Below are positions 53,413-64,000 of a stretch of DNA of 64,000 bases, one piece after another (position 1 is the first letter of the stretch; each line of letters begins with the position of its first letter). Below the pieces are notes generated by a model, which was not told where the DNA came from, ran no database searches, and saw only the letters and a program-made list of their open reading frames with translations. The translations under genes and the position numbers were made by a program. The DNA lies in contig NC_133024.1 in the NCBI RefSeq assembly GCF_048771995.1, forward strand, positions 1,121,001 through 1,185,000, written 5' to 3'. Source of the stretch: Taeniopygia guttata (lineage: Eukaryota; Chordata; Aves; Passeriformes; Estrildidae).

Positions 53413-56400
53413 AAGTTGTACAAAAGATTGCCTAGGTATATGATTTAAAAACACTTGCCTCTTTGGTAGGGCTAAAACTGGGGTCTGCATGCTTCTTTGT
53501 CATGTTGGCAGCAGCAGATCCAGGGATGGCTCCCTCAGAGCCAGTGGTTTGGCAGCCTTTTTCTGGTTGTCTACCTGGTGATGGAGAAATGAATACCTGA
53601 CAGCTGCTGAGCAGAGACACGTCACATCTCACTGATGCTATTTGAACTGGCTGACTTATGACACATGATAGAAGTGTTTTCCTTTGGATCTAGGGTGAAT
53701 CATGAAAATGCCTCATTACAGAGAATGTCAAAGTATTTTGCATACTGGCTCCAATTTCTCCTCCACATTTCCAGAAACGACTTATCGACAAGTTTGATTT
53801 GTGCAATGCTCAAAGCTAAGCTGGCTAAAGGAGCACCTCCATGATGTGAGTTCTGCTGGCCAAAGCGAGCATCAGCGAGCGGCGACCACTGCTCTGTGGA
53901 TGTGGCTCCCTGTGTTTGTGAGCCTCTGGCTGTGGAAATCCCCAGCACAGCCCAGCCCCTGCACACTGGCAGGAAGCAGGCTGGCCCAGCATCTCCTCCC
54001 GTGCAGTCCCCAATGTGTCCTGCAGCGCCTGAGCAGCTCTGTGCCCTGGCAGGGCCTTTCTGTCGCCAGCCCGGCTGCTCCCACGCCGTGGTGCAGGGTT
54101 CGGTGCCAAGCCTGGTGCTGGCATCAGGAACAGGCAGTCCCCATCCGGCCACGGCGTTTGCCGAGTTACCTGGAGCAGTTATGAATTGTTTGATGGTGAC
54201 GCAAGTGGCCAGATCCAATTTCAGCTCCCGGGCAGGAATGACCTGCTCAGCCATTGCTGCTCTCCATATCCTGCTGAAGGGCGCCTGTGAACTCCCCAGG
54301 TGCTGAGCTCCTGCTGCAGGTGGGTCATCTTGAAAGGGGGTGTGAAATAGTCTTCGCTTGGGCCTTTTTTTCTGATTTAAACATGTGGCTCTTTTTTGTC
54401 CCCCCCACATTTTATGTAGAAATTGTTTCGGATGCCTAAGCATCATTTCACAACATCATTTTTGCTATTATTCAAAACTGTTTAAAATCATATGGAATGG
54501 CTTAAAGATTCTCCTTTTTATCCCGGTTCCTGGCCTAACTCTCCCATCAGGCACATCATACAAGATTGTTTCACCAGGACTTGTGAGCTGCCCTCCCTGA
54601 ACTGGAGTTGTCCTCTGCACTGCTGGTGACACTTGTGGAAAACTGCTTCAATATCAGCTCAGCATCACATCACACTACGTTTTCATAAATGCTTCCACTT
54701 CTGATTCGGTCATTTACAGCAGATGCCATCTCATGTCACTTATGCAATGGCCAAAGCACAAGGGTGTTAGTGGTGGGAAGCGCTGGACCACAGCCTTTGC
54801 TTCCCAGCCTGTGACATGGCTCTCCCTGTGTAAGATGGGATAGTAATGGGTGCATTAAAAAGCTATTGGAGTCTATCAGCTTGGCATCACCTGCCATTCA
54901 ATTCCCATGATTAATGAGAGAGAATGAGTCAGAAACACAGAGCAGAGGCTGTGGAGGTCCTCTGGAATCACAGCAGATGCACCAGTGCTGTTCTGCTGCA
55001 GTCGGCTTGTGTGGGGTCACTTCTGAGAGGCAGCAGGCAGCAGCTGAGGGAAGGGCTCTTGCATGAGAGGCTGAGGCTGGGTGAAGAATCCAGAACAACT
55101 GTGGGACATATTTTCTGTATACAACCCTGAGAATATTTTATGTATGGCTTTGTCACCTATATGGTTAGTCAGTCCTGTCCAAGCTTTTTGCAAAAAAAAT
55201 AAAAGTGAAGAGAAAAGAAAAAAATAGCTCCTTGTTTTTAATGGTAACATTTAGAAATAATATAAAACCCTCCTCAGTGGCCAAACCACAGAAATTGCCA
55301 TGCAGATCCAAGAGCAGGTGTGCCTCCTGGAGCTACTGGAACAGCATCAGAAACCTGCTAGATCCCCAGTAAAAAGTGTCCTCTTAATTCTGAGTCAAAT
55401 TCTGCTCCAAATGTGGTTGAGAGCAAAACTCCTATTTACTTTAATGCTTGTTGCCTTTCATCTGTTTTTGGAATAAACTGGGATCAGACCTGAGAAGTGC
55501 ACACAACTAGTGTCTGTTAGGGCAGAGGGAAGGCAGTGATGCTGGGAGATGCTTGGGAATGAACTGTTTGCTATGTCCACATTCTTGGGATGAGATCTTT
55601 CATGAGTGTAACACGGCAAAGAATATTCCTGGTCTTTCAGCAGTAAACTGAAGTTATGGCCTTCCATTTTCACTTCATATTTTCCTTATTTTCACCCACA
55701 GGCTGCTTTGGATATCTGCAGCCAAATGCCCGTGTGGCACTCAGCTCTGTAGTCCATTTCCACTGGGTTTTTGTGCTGCTCCCTCCTGCCAAACCAGTGG
55801 CTCTGGGGGAGCCATCCCTGTATCTGCTGTTGTCAGTGTGACTAACCCAGCAAAACAGCTCCATGCCTGGCCTCAAGCATTGAGCTGTCCCCCCGAATTA
55901 CAGTGCCTGAGTAGGTGCTTCTGCTTAGCTGGCTTCATGGGGCTTCATGGACTTCAAGTTTCACTCAATAAAAAAGTATCTACCTTCTTCAGCCACTTTT
56001 TGTGCCATGGAAATCATCACATCCCTTCAAGAGCAGCAGGTTGTCTGAATATGTTCTTGTATTGAGGTGGAAATAAGGAAAGAAAGAAGATAAGTTGTGT
56101 GCATAGGCTACTACAGGATATATTTCCAAATTCAAATTCCTAACCATATAGCCAGTCCAGTTTTTGGGTCAGTGTGGATTTTGGGTGCTAAGTCATGGTT
56201 AACACAAATGCCTGAATAGATTCAGACCTTCCAACATTCTTCTATCTGATCGTACCCATCACAGACTTCAGAGATAATTGACCTATTATTCAGTGGGAGA
56301 ACTCCTTCCCACCCACTTTCCTCCCCCCTATTTCCCAAACCATTCTCTCTCACTTAAAGCCTTCCAAAACTTTTAAGACTTGATACTCCAGAGTGCAAAG

Positions 56401-59400
56401 CACCCTGGCCCTGATTCAGTAGAGCACTTACACACAGGAATAATTTCATTTGAAGTCAATGCGATTATTTGCATGCTTTAGTTGCTTTGGAGTGAATTGC
56501 TCCATATTCAATAGGGTGGAGTCCACCGAGTCCTCCCCTGGCTGTGTCCCTGCTAGACAGGGAGGAAAGCTACAGCAGCTCTTTTCAGTGCTTGCCCCAG
56601 TGGAGAACAAAAGGAAGCGGCACCTAGAAAGGGTATTTCTGGGCAGGATGGGGTTGTGGTTCACTAATGCTGTGTTGTAAAAGGCTTGTTCTCATTGTAG
56701 TCTTATCAGAGCCTGAGAGATTATTCTTATCAGAGCATGTAACAATATTTTTATCAGCTTGAAAGATTATTCTTTTATACCAGGGTGGCTGTAAGCCTCT
56801 TAAGACCTTTCCTTTTATTTGCTTCTCTGCTGTGCTTCTCTGCTTCTCTTCAATCAGCATTTGCCCTTTGATATGAAAGCTCTCAGTGGATTGACATTTG
56901 ACATAATATGGTGCTGGAGGTGTTTTACAGTGTTATATACCTGGATATGTGATTTAGGCCACTGCCTCTTAGTTTGCAACTAGAAGTACATCTCAAGTAG
57001 TAGTACATCACCTGTGCCTGTTTTAGGAGATTTGGCCCAGCAGTGCTCATTCCTGACTGACCAGACTGAGGGTAGAAAATAAAAGCTTGCACCTGTGATT
57101 TTATCTGTGCTACTTTGAGCTGCTAGTTTGTGCTCTGGGGTGAGCTGAGCAGCTCTTTGGGACAGGAACATCCTCTTATTACATATGGAGTCCAGATCAA
57201 GGCTGAAGCTCCTGAGTCCTCCTGGAAAAAGGTACTTTTTAAACAACAAAAGCAATAATGATAATAGCTCTGTTCCATATTCTGTGTCAAAACCCCCAAT
57301 ATGCACTTCCTTGTATTTTGGTATCCCAGTTTGGCAGCCTCAGCAGACTCCCTGTCCAGTCCATAGAGAAGTGCTGTTGGAATGGCATCAGCAGCTGCTC
57401 CGGGCCTCTTGTGAAGTCTGTTTGCCAGGACACCTCTGGTGTCAGCAATGCAAGGAGGTCTATAGGACAGTTTTTGCTCTGCCTGCTACAGTGAGAATTA
57501 AGTGCATCTCATCTCAAAGGTGACACTGCAGCCTCAGAACTGCCAGACAGGGATGTGGGCTGCAAAGGGCTCCCAGGGTGGTCCCCAGAGGCTCCTGTGT
57601 GAAATGCCCAGCACAACCACAGAGGGAAAAGATGTATATCTGCACCAGGCACAGGAGCAGGGCCAGAGCAGGCTCAGGGGCACGTCCCCGGGGCAGGCAC
57701 CCAGCCTCAGTGCCAGAGCGCTGCCTTGGGGAGAACAGCCCTGGGGCAGCAGGGGCACTGCATCCTTGGGGGCTGTCTCCAGGGCAGCACAGACAGTCCC
57801 AATCTCCTGGCTGGGGGCAGAAAGGCTGACTGCAGCAGGGCAGCCTTGGCCCTTGGCCTCTGGCCCTGGCTCCTTTGGTCCCTAGCTTAGCCAAAGTCAA
57901 AGACTGGCTATGGCTGTTCATGTTTGCAGTGTAAATGAGGGCACAGGAAGCAGTGTGAGTGCTCAGTGGTTTTGTTTTATCACATTCATGCTCCTCTACT
58001 CGCTTCCCACAAGCAGACTGTACGTGGGGACTTGTCTGCTTTTGTTGGTGCTGCAGATGTGGCAAGAGCAGCTGTGCACTGAGGGAATGCCAGTGCACGG
58101 TACTGGCATGCCCATGTCCAAATGCCTTGGCAGCTAGAAAGGGTCTGAAATGTCCCTTTCAGCAGCAAAACCCACTCCTGCACCTTCCCTCTCACTCCGG
58201 TCTTACTGTGCCACCACCAGAGAGGGAGCAGAAAAAGTGCAGTGGTAAAGGAAATGGAAACACTGGAAAGCATCTGGAGGGAACCACTCCTGCTCCTGTC
58301 TGGAACTTTCAGCAGGGATGTCAAAATCAGAGCGTGTTTCATATCAGAGATGTGGATGCCAGGCAAGGTTTGCTTGGCTGAGGGACTCGCCCTGTTCCCC
58401 AGCAGGGGCAGAGGGACCAAGGTGGGGAGGTCAGACCCTCCCCTCCTGCATCACTCTCAGCTCAGGGGAGCAGCCTCACCCCCCTGCTGCTCCCCCAGGC
58501 TCCCAGCTCACTGCCAGGTGCCAGGGCAGAGCGTCCTGGCAGGGCTTGTGTGGACGGGATGGTGCCAGCAGCGAGCACTGAGCCTGGTGCTGCCCCAGGC
58601 ACCGGCACTGCGGCACACTCACCGTCCTCCTTGGCAAGCAAGGGCCTGCATGCATTTTTGGAAGTTTTTTGGGACTATTTCTCGTGAGGTCTGTGCTGTC
58701 TGGGTGCAGTGCAGGTGGGAGAACCCAATGGCAGCAGGGCTGGTGGGGCCTCTCCACTCACTGGCAGTGCCATACAGAGCCCTGTGCTGGAGCTGCTGCC
58801 TGATGCGCTCTGAATTTGCGTTGCCTAACCCTCCCTATTTTTGGCCTGTTCTTGGCAATTTTTAACTCCACCGACTTCCATTGAGAAAAAATGCCCAGTG
58901 GACCCTCCTCTCCCTCCCTTTCCCTGTAGGGCTTCCAGTCCACAGATGGAAAAACGTGCTGGTGCACCCCACCCAGCCGTGCCAGCTTCTGTAGACGGGG
59001 TCACAGTTCCCAGCAGCATCCTGGCATCCTGCAGCCAGGATTTGGGCTGCCAAGGAGCTGCTGCTGACCAGCTGCCTGCCCTGCTCTGCTTCTTCAGTGG
59101 GAGCTCTGTTGGGCCCCAGGGCTGTGGTGAAAGCATTTGGGCTTGTGGCTGGAAAACTCCCCACACTCAGGCACCTGGAGGCAAACCGCCCAGATGTTCG
59201 GGTTTTTGATTTTGTTATTTTAAATTATTTTCTCTCGAAGACCTGAATTTACAAGCTAGCCTTGTGGGGATTTTTTTTTTTTTTTAGCTGGTGTGGGAAA
59301 GATCTGTGCTGTGGAGAGGAAAGGGGCTTGTCCCTAATTTCTGAATGCTTAAAGCTGGGGAAAGTGGCAACAGGACTGTGTTGTTCACTGTGATTACATC

Positions 59401-59682
59401 TACCCCTCCTTCTGCTGCAGATAGGTCTCCTCCACAAAAGCACAGACCTGAGCTGCTTAGGGAGTGATCCTTTCAGAAAACCCTTTTCACATGGACTTAA
59501 TGAGGAGCTGGATCAAACTTCTAAGGCAGCTTCTGTAGTTTTTTAAACAGAAACTAAAGTCTAATCTAGAAATGATATTGCAGATTGATAGTATATAAAA
59601 GGAATGACGAAGCATAATAAAAATGCCCTGTACCTCTCTAATCTCCAGCTGTAATTTAAAATCTTAATTTCTCTTGCAGTTT
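53413..59682. other. intergenic, no accepted gene
   Basis: Contains the longest minus-strand open frame of the window (53700-54446, 248 codons), which I could not assign to a family. GC-rich sections at 57.5-59.1 kb have overlapping chance ORFs. Confidence 0.45.
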
Positions 59683-59946
59683 TGCTAGGACAAGAGGTAA
59701 TGGACAGAAACTGGAACATTGGAAGTTCCACCTGAATATGAGGAAGAGCACACCTCACTGCGTGGGTGACCAAGCACTGGAACAGGTTGCACAGAGAGGT
59801 TGTGGAGTCTCCCTCACTGGAGATATTCAAAAGCTGTCTGGACACAATCCTGAGTAATATATCTGGGGGACTCAGACTGAGCAGGGAGGTTGGACCAGAT
59901 GACCTCAGTGGTCCCTTCCCACGTTACCCATCCTGCGATTCTCTGA
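59683..59946 (+). mobile_element. CR1 retrotransposon 3' part
   Basis: TTGCTAGGACAAGAGGTAAT, GGACAGAAACTGGAACATTG, CCAAGCACTGGAACAGGTTG, GATATTCAAAAGCTGTCTGG and GTTGGACCAGATGACCTCAG follow the CR1 3' ORF end and UTR in + orientation. It is truncated at the 5' side, as is usual. Confidence 0.95.
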
Positions 59947-60568
59947 CTGTGGTACCAGCTGTGCTACATTTTGCCAGCACCAGTTGCGTCATGTAGACAT
60001 CCCAACTGCTGACTGACAACTTCTCTGGCCAAAAATCCCCCAGCCTGGTGATGTGTACCTGGCCTGTGTGATGTAGCCATAAGGTGCTCGTCATTAATGT
60101 TTTATGCAGCTATTTCGATTTGCATGAGCTTGACAGTCACATTCAAACCCCTTGAGCTGCTGTGGGGCACTCATGGCTTACTGCGAGGGGCTGGGGCCCT
60201 CAGCAATTTCCAGGGTGGAGCCCATCATCGGGCTTTAAAGTAGCTCCTTATGAATGTTCCAGACTGAGAGCAGGGGGACAGTGGCGCTTCCCACTGCTTG
60301 TACCCAGGGGAGTAAAGGGAAGTGGGATTAGTGGGAGTTTTCAGAAGCCTCAACTCACCATAGAGCATAAATATCTTCAAGGGTTTGCCCTCAGGTGCTT
60401 CTTAAAAAAGCAGCTGGGTTAAAGTGGCTTTGCTAAGTTTGTTCCCATGAATATGATTTTCCCCAGGCACACTTTTTACATATACCTGTTAGATAAAAGC
60501 TACCACACAGTAAAAGAAAAACAACACACAACCGTCTTAATTAAAGATATCAGGGCAAGGAGGCTCCT

Positions 60569-60569
<1 letters not shown>
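59947..60569. other. intergenic, no gene seen
   Basis: Short stretch between a CR1 relic and a poly(A) tract. Nothing is recognised. Confidence 0.5.

Positions 60570-60612
<43 letters not shown>
60570..60612. repeat. poly(A) tract, 43 bp
   Basis: Uninterrupted A run. No target-site duplication or retrogene is evident upstream. Its length may be affected by sequencing. Confidence 0.95.
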
Positions 60613-60614
<2 letters not shown>

Positions 60615-61729
60615 GACATGGTTCTACTTTACAGGGCCCTGAGAATAAAGCTGTGCATTATTTTTATGGTGGTCCCCCTGGTTCCTGCACAGACTCTAGG
60701 CTCAGTGAATGCTGGCAAATCACTGCCCAGTGATGGCAGGCATTAGAAAACCCAACTTAAAAGTTTCTTCTAGCAGTCTGTTTTCTGGGGCTGGTCCCTC
60801 TGGGTGTACCCTGCCTGCAGCCTTGTATCTAACCCCCATGGGCTTTTCCAAATGCATGATGTATTTTGGAGGATGAGCTCCTTTCATGGCAGTGACGATG
60901 GAATGCCTCTCTCCTCCTTATCCCATCCTTGTTCTCTCTAGGGCTCCCCTGCTTTTCCCTTTCCCAGTATCAGGTGAGGGTGGGCTGCTCAACTCCTCTT
61001 TGGCAGAGGTGAGACCCCCAGTGTGGGAAGCAGTAATTTTTATGTGGCTATTCCTAGCTAACCAATCATGGGCTTTGGAAATGATCCTAAGGGGTTCAGG
61101 ACCTGGGACAAATGAGAATTTTACTTTGCCAAGAGCACAGTGTGGAGGAAATGAAAGCAAGAACTAGTGCCAAGAGAAAAAACAACTGCTGGATGCGCCT
61201 GATTTGTGCCAGTTAGTGCAATTTTGCTGACAGCTTGCTTTGATGTAAACTCATTCTTGTGAACAAGCCTGAGATCTTGTATTTGAAAGCCAAGAAAATT
61301 CTGTTGTTGAAGATTTGAAAGCTGCAAAGGCTTTTTCTGGTGTGTAATGACAGTATGGACCCATGATACGTGCCTTTCAAAGTATATCAGTCTGGGACAT
61401 TATGGAGGGAGGGAAAAGGTGGAAGTGGAGGATGCATTTACCAGGTAGAGGCTGCTAAGCAGTGGGTCTGAAAAATCTGTGTGCCTTTTTGGATGTGTTG
61501 GTGTGGTTTAATGGGAAGGGGTTTCTCTGTGCTCTCCTGTCTGCCCTGCTGCAGTTTGTGCCCACGGGGGATTTTTGGGAGTGATATGCTGGTACGGACA
61601 AAAGCAGCGCCTTGGTAGTGGAGCAGCGGGCCTGACCCAAATGACTGATAGCAAACCGAGCTACAAGAGCCGTGTGTGAGATCCAGAAGACAGCCCAGGC
61701 CCAGAAACCCCTTGTGAGAGTGACGGCCA
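60613..61729. other. intergenic, no gene seen
   Basis: No recognised feature. Confidence 0.5.
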
Positions 61730-62010
61730 GGCTTATCTGGCTCTGCATCAGTCTGCCGCTCATGGGAACCCACGTGGCGGTATTTATGGCGAGGGCCGGT
61801 TGTGTAGGTGGGCGAGCTGTTATCGCAGGAAGGCAGAGTTGGGCACGGGAGTGGGCTTGCCAGGCATGCCAGGCTTGCCAGGAGTGCCAGGCTTGGCAGG
61901 CTTGCCAGGCGTGCCGGCCCCGGCGCTGCCAGCTTGGCATGGGAACGCGGCAGGATGGGGCTCGACGCCAGGGAACGCCGGCACCCGGCGCTTCGGCTGC
62001 ATCGCCACCT
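61730..62010. promoter_or_regulatory. CpG-rich patch (possible orphan promoter) with 10-bp repeat
   Basis: CpG density rises well above the flanks. A degenerate 10-bp repeat with CAGGCTTGC core occupies 61854-61916 and mimics collagen-like Gly-X-Pro in translation. No TATA box with good spacing and no downstream exon is found. Confidence 0.3.
61854..61916. repeat. 10-bp minisatellite, about six copies
   Basis: Units are variants of CAGGCTTGC plus one base (CAGGCATGC, CAGGAGTGC, CAGGCGTGC). Confidence 0.9.
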
Positions 62011-64000
62011 CTACCTCACTTTTGAGTTAGTGCAGCCTCTATGGAGGCACTCACAGCTCACAAGTGGTTGTGGTTTTGTTTTGTAAGTCGTTATCTGGCT
62101 CCCAGATCGATGAAACCGCGCTGTGGCCCACAAGCAAAGCGAGTGTGTACGGCTCTCAGATGTGCCAGCTCTGGCTTGGGTGCCCAGCTCCCAGTGAACT
62201 TCAGTGGCTCCTGGAAACACAGATCCCCTCAAGCGTGATGGAAGTGGGTGCAGTAAAACAGAGGTCCAAAGTGATAAATCCCTTGGGTTTAAACCTTAAA
62301 ATCTCGTCTTTCCTTCTATGTGGGAAAGTAACTACTGATGAGGGGTAATACAATTACACGGTTTTGAGCCCTGGTTTTACACAAACATGACTGAATCAAA
62401 TTTTTTTTTTTTTTCCAGTGAGGAATAACAAGAAATGTGCCAGCTGCATGGCTCCTAAGGTCATTTCCCCTCCTTTTGGCTGTTCCAGTGGCATTAAAGC
62501 AAGTAAATGTAGTAGAGACTTTTCAGTACAAGAAAGTGTAGGAAGCCTATTCTGCTTTGAGCAGGTTCCTCAGTGCAGCTGTGCAGGAGGGATCTGTAGG
62601 ACCCCATTGCAGGGAGTTGTGAGGCTGTACTGAAGGAGGCAGAGGCAGCTTTGGTGGGTGACACACATCTGTAGCCTGATTTCAACCAGCACCCTGATTT
62701 GTGAAGGCATTCCCTTCTGCTGCCACACTGTTAATTTACTTGCAGCACAAGTTGGCACGGTTATTTAACTATCATTTTCTTGCTACATATTGATTTTATT
62801 CTGTTGCCTGAAGGTATAGAAATAATTAGCAAAAGAGTCTTCCCATGGCATTTATGCAGCTAATTAGAAGTTTTATCATATAGAGCAGTCATGTGAGAAA
62901 AACAGCACTGCAGTAACTCAGTGCTCTCCTCCCAGCTGATATGAAATGGCAGGTCCCCATTGACTCCTGCCAGCCCCTGTTGTTTTATAATAGCAGCAGG
63001 AACATGCTATGTTCCAAAAGGCATAGGAAACACCAATGGCTTTTGTTTCATGAGCGCTTGGAGACCCAGCATCTGCTCCAGGGAAGCTCTCACTATTTAA
63101 GCAACCTGGAGGGTAATTAAGGTGACTTGTTGCAAATCCGTGCACTGTTCCTCCACAATTGTTTTGCTGTCAGTTTGGGAGGGGGCTGGCAGCTCTGTGG
63201 CATTTCTGTACTCCTCATGTTCACCTAGTGTGTGGATGGTCCAGGCCAGTCAGGAGAACCATTTGCCTCTGGGCTCGGGAAATCTGGGGCTCACCATAGT
63301 CATACCAAATGCTGAGCCCGGCATTGCACCTCTGCTGAGGTTTTTCCATGCATTGACCAGCTTTGTGATGGCAAAAAAGCCTTTCTTGCCTGACAGTGGC
63401 AAGTCTCTAAGTCAGATAGATCAAATGCCTTTCTTCTCCTCTCTCTCACACAGTGGATCCATGCAGTTTTCCACAACACTGGGTGCTGTGTCTGCCTCAG
63501 GAGGTGGCCAGTTGACCACCTCCACTGACATCTCTAAAATGGTTTTGCTGGCAGAGTCTGGCAGTGTCTGGTTTGTGGCTCATGGAAGGACAGGGACTGT
63601 GGGGTGGCACTTTTGTGTGCCACGCTTGAGGGTGACAGTCACAGATCAGCTGCAGGGGTGCTTGCAGTGCTGCTGCAAGGGGGAGAAAGGGGCTGTGTCT
63701 ACGTGTATGTGTACACAGCAGAGAAGAAACACAAACTTGCACATGCCAGTAGGTGCTTTGGGCATTGATAAAGAACCTCTCTCTTGTAACTGAGTAGCTT
63801 AACTCCAGCCTACAGAGAATAATGTTTATTCCTGAAAAGAAGGCTCTGTGATTTTTTGGTTGCAGTCCAACATCTGATATCCATTTCTTAAATTGGGATA
63901 GTTGCATGTGAATCCTGGACAGGAACTGTGACTTGTGGTTAGATGAAGGTATATCTCAGTCTCGCCTCCTAAAAAGTGACTCCTGTAAACTTGGGAGGAA
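62011..64000. other. intergenic, no accepted gene
   Basis: Includes a 223-codon + strand open frame at 63122-63793 without recognisable domain or splice context. Confidence 0.45.

Noticed and set aside
57514..58098. 194-codon minus-strand frame and overlapping + frames up to 207 codons
   Set aside because: Mutually overlapping chance frames in GC-rich sequence with biased composition.
60570..60612. Poly(A) tract as the tail of a processed pseudogene
   Set aside because: No gene-derived sequence or target-site duplication could be recognised upstream.
61800..62030. Collagen-like Gly-X-Pro peptide
   Set aside because: Explained by the 10-bp DNA repeat. The pattern appears on both strands and lacks a gene context.

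Overview
The window reads as avian nuclear DNA, probably a songbird. It has compact vertebrate genes with GT-AG introns, several CR1 retrotransposon 3' ends in typical bird form, and one probable solo retroviral LTR. I found no bacterial, organellar or CRISPR-type content. Two protein-coding genes are supported, both on the + strand, in the order NXPE3 then NFKBIZ. As far as I recall, this order also holds in human 3q12.

Positions 1 to about 8,000 hold the 3' part of NXPE3. Three coding exons (662-735, 3759-3965, 4829-5379) join in phase and encode the last 277 residues, including the GDS motif of the C-terminal domain. The large 5' coding exon lies outside the window. The 3' UTR probably runs to one of several poly(A) signals between 6.7 and 9.2 kb. 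Positions 9,200-22,600 are intergenic, with a probable LTR, microsatellites and no convincing gene. One short exon-like block at about 17.33-17.52 kb stays unexplained.

Positions 22,670-32,200 hold the complete NFKBIZ gene. A minisatellite of about 33 units of 20-21 bp ends in a CR1-like fragment just upstream of a CpG island with a TATA box. Twelve coding exons then give a 699-residue I-kappa-B-zeta with an OCA-type motif, a nuclear localisation signal, a long transactivation region and a C-terminal ankyrin domain. The 3' UTR opens with a cluster of four clear hairpins. One matches the Roquin constitutive decay element consensus and one has a UAU triloop of the kind recognised by Regnase-1. 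This cluster is the most informative non-coding signal in the window and fits tight post-transcriptional control of an inflammatory regulator.

Positions 32,200-64,000 look like a gene desert. They hold two CR1 relics, a possible MIR-type SINE, microsatellites, a CpG-rich patch near 61.8 kb, and long open frames that I do not accept as genes. Splice sites and motifs were located by eye. Repeat family names, conservation and transcript ends could not be tested here.
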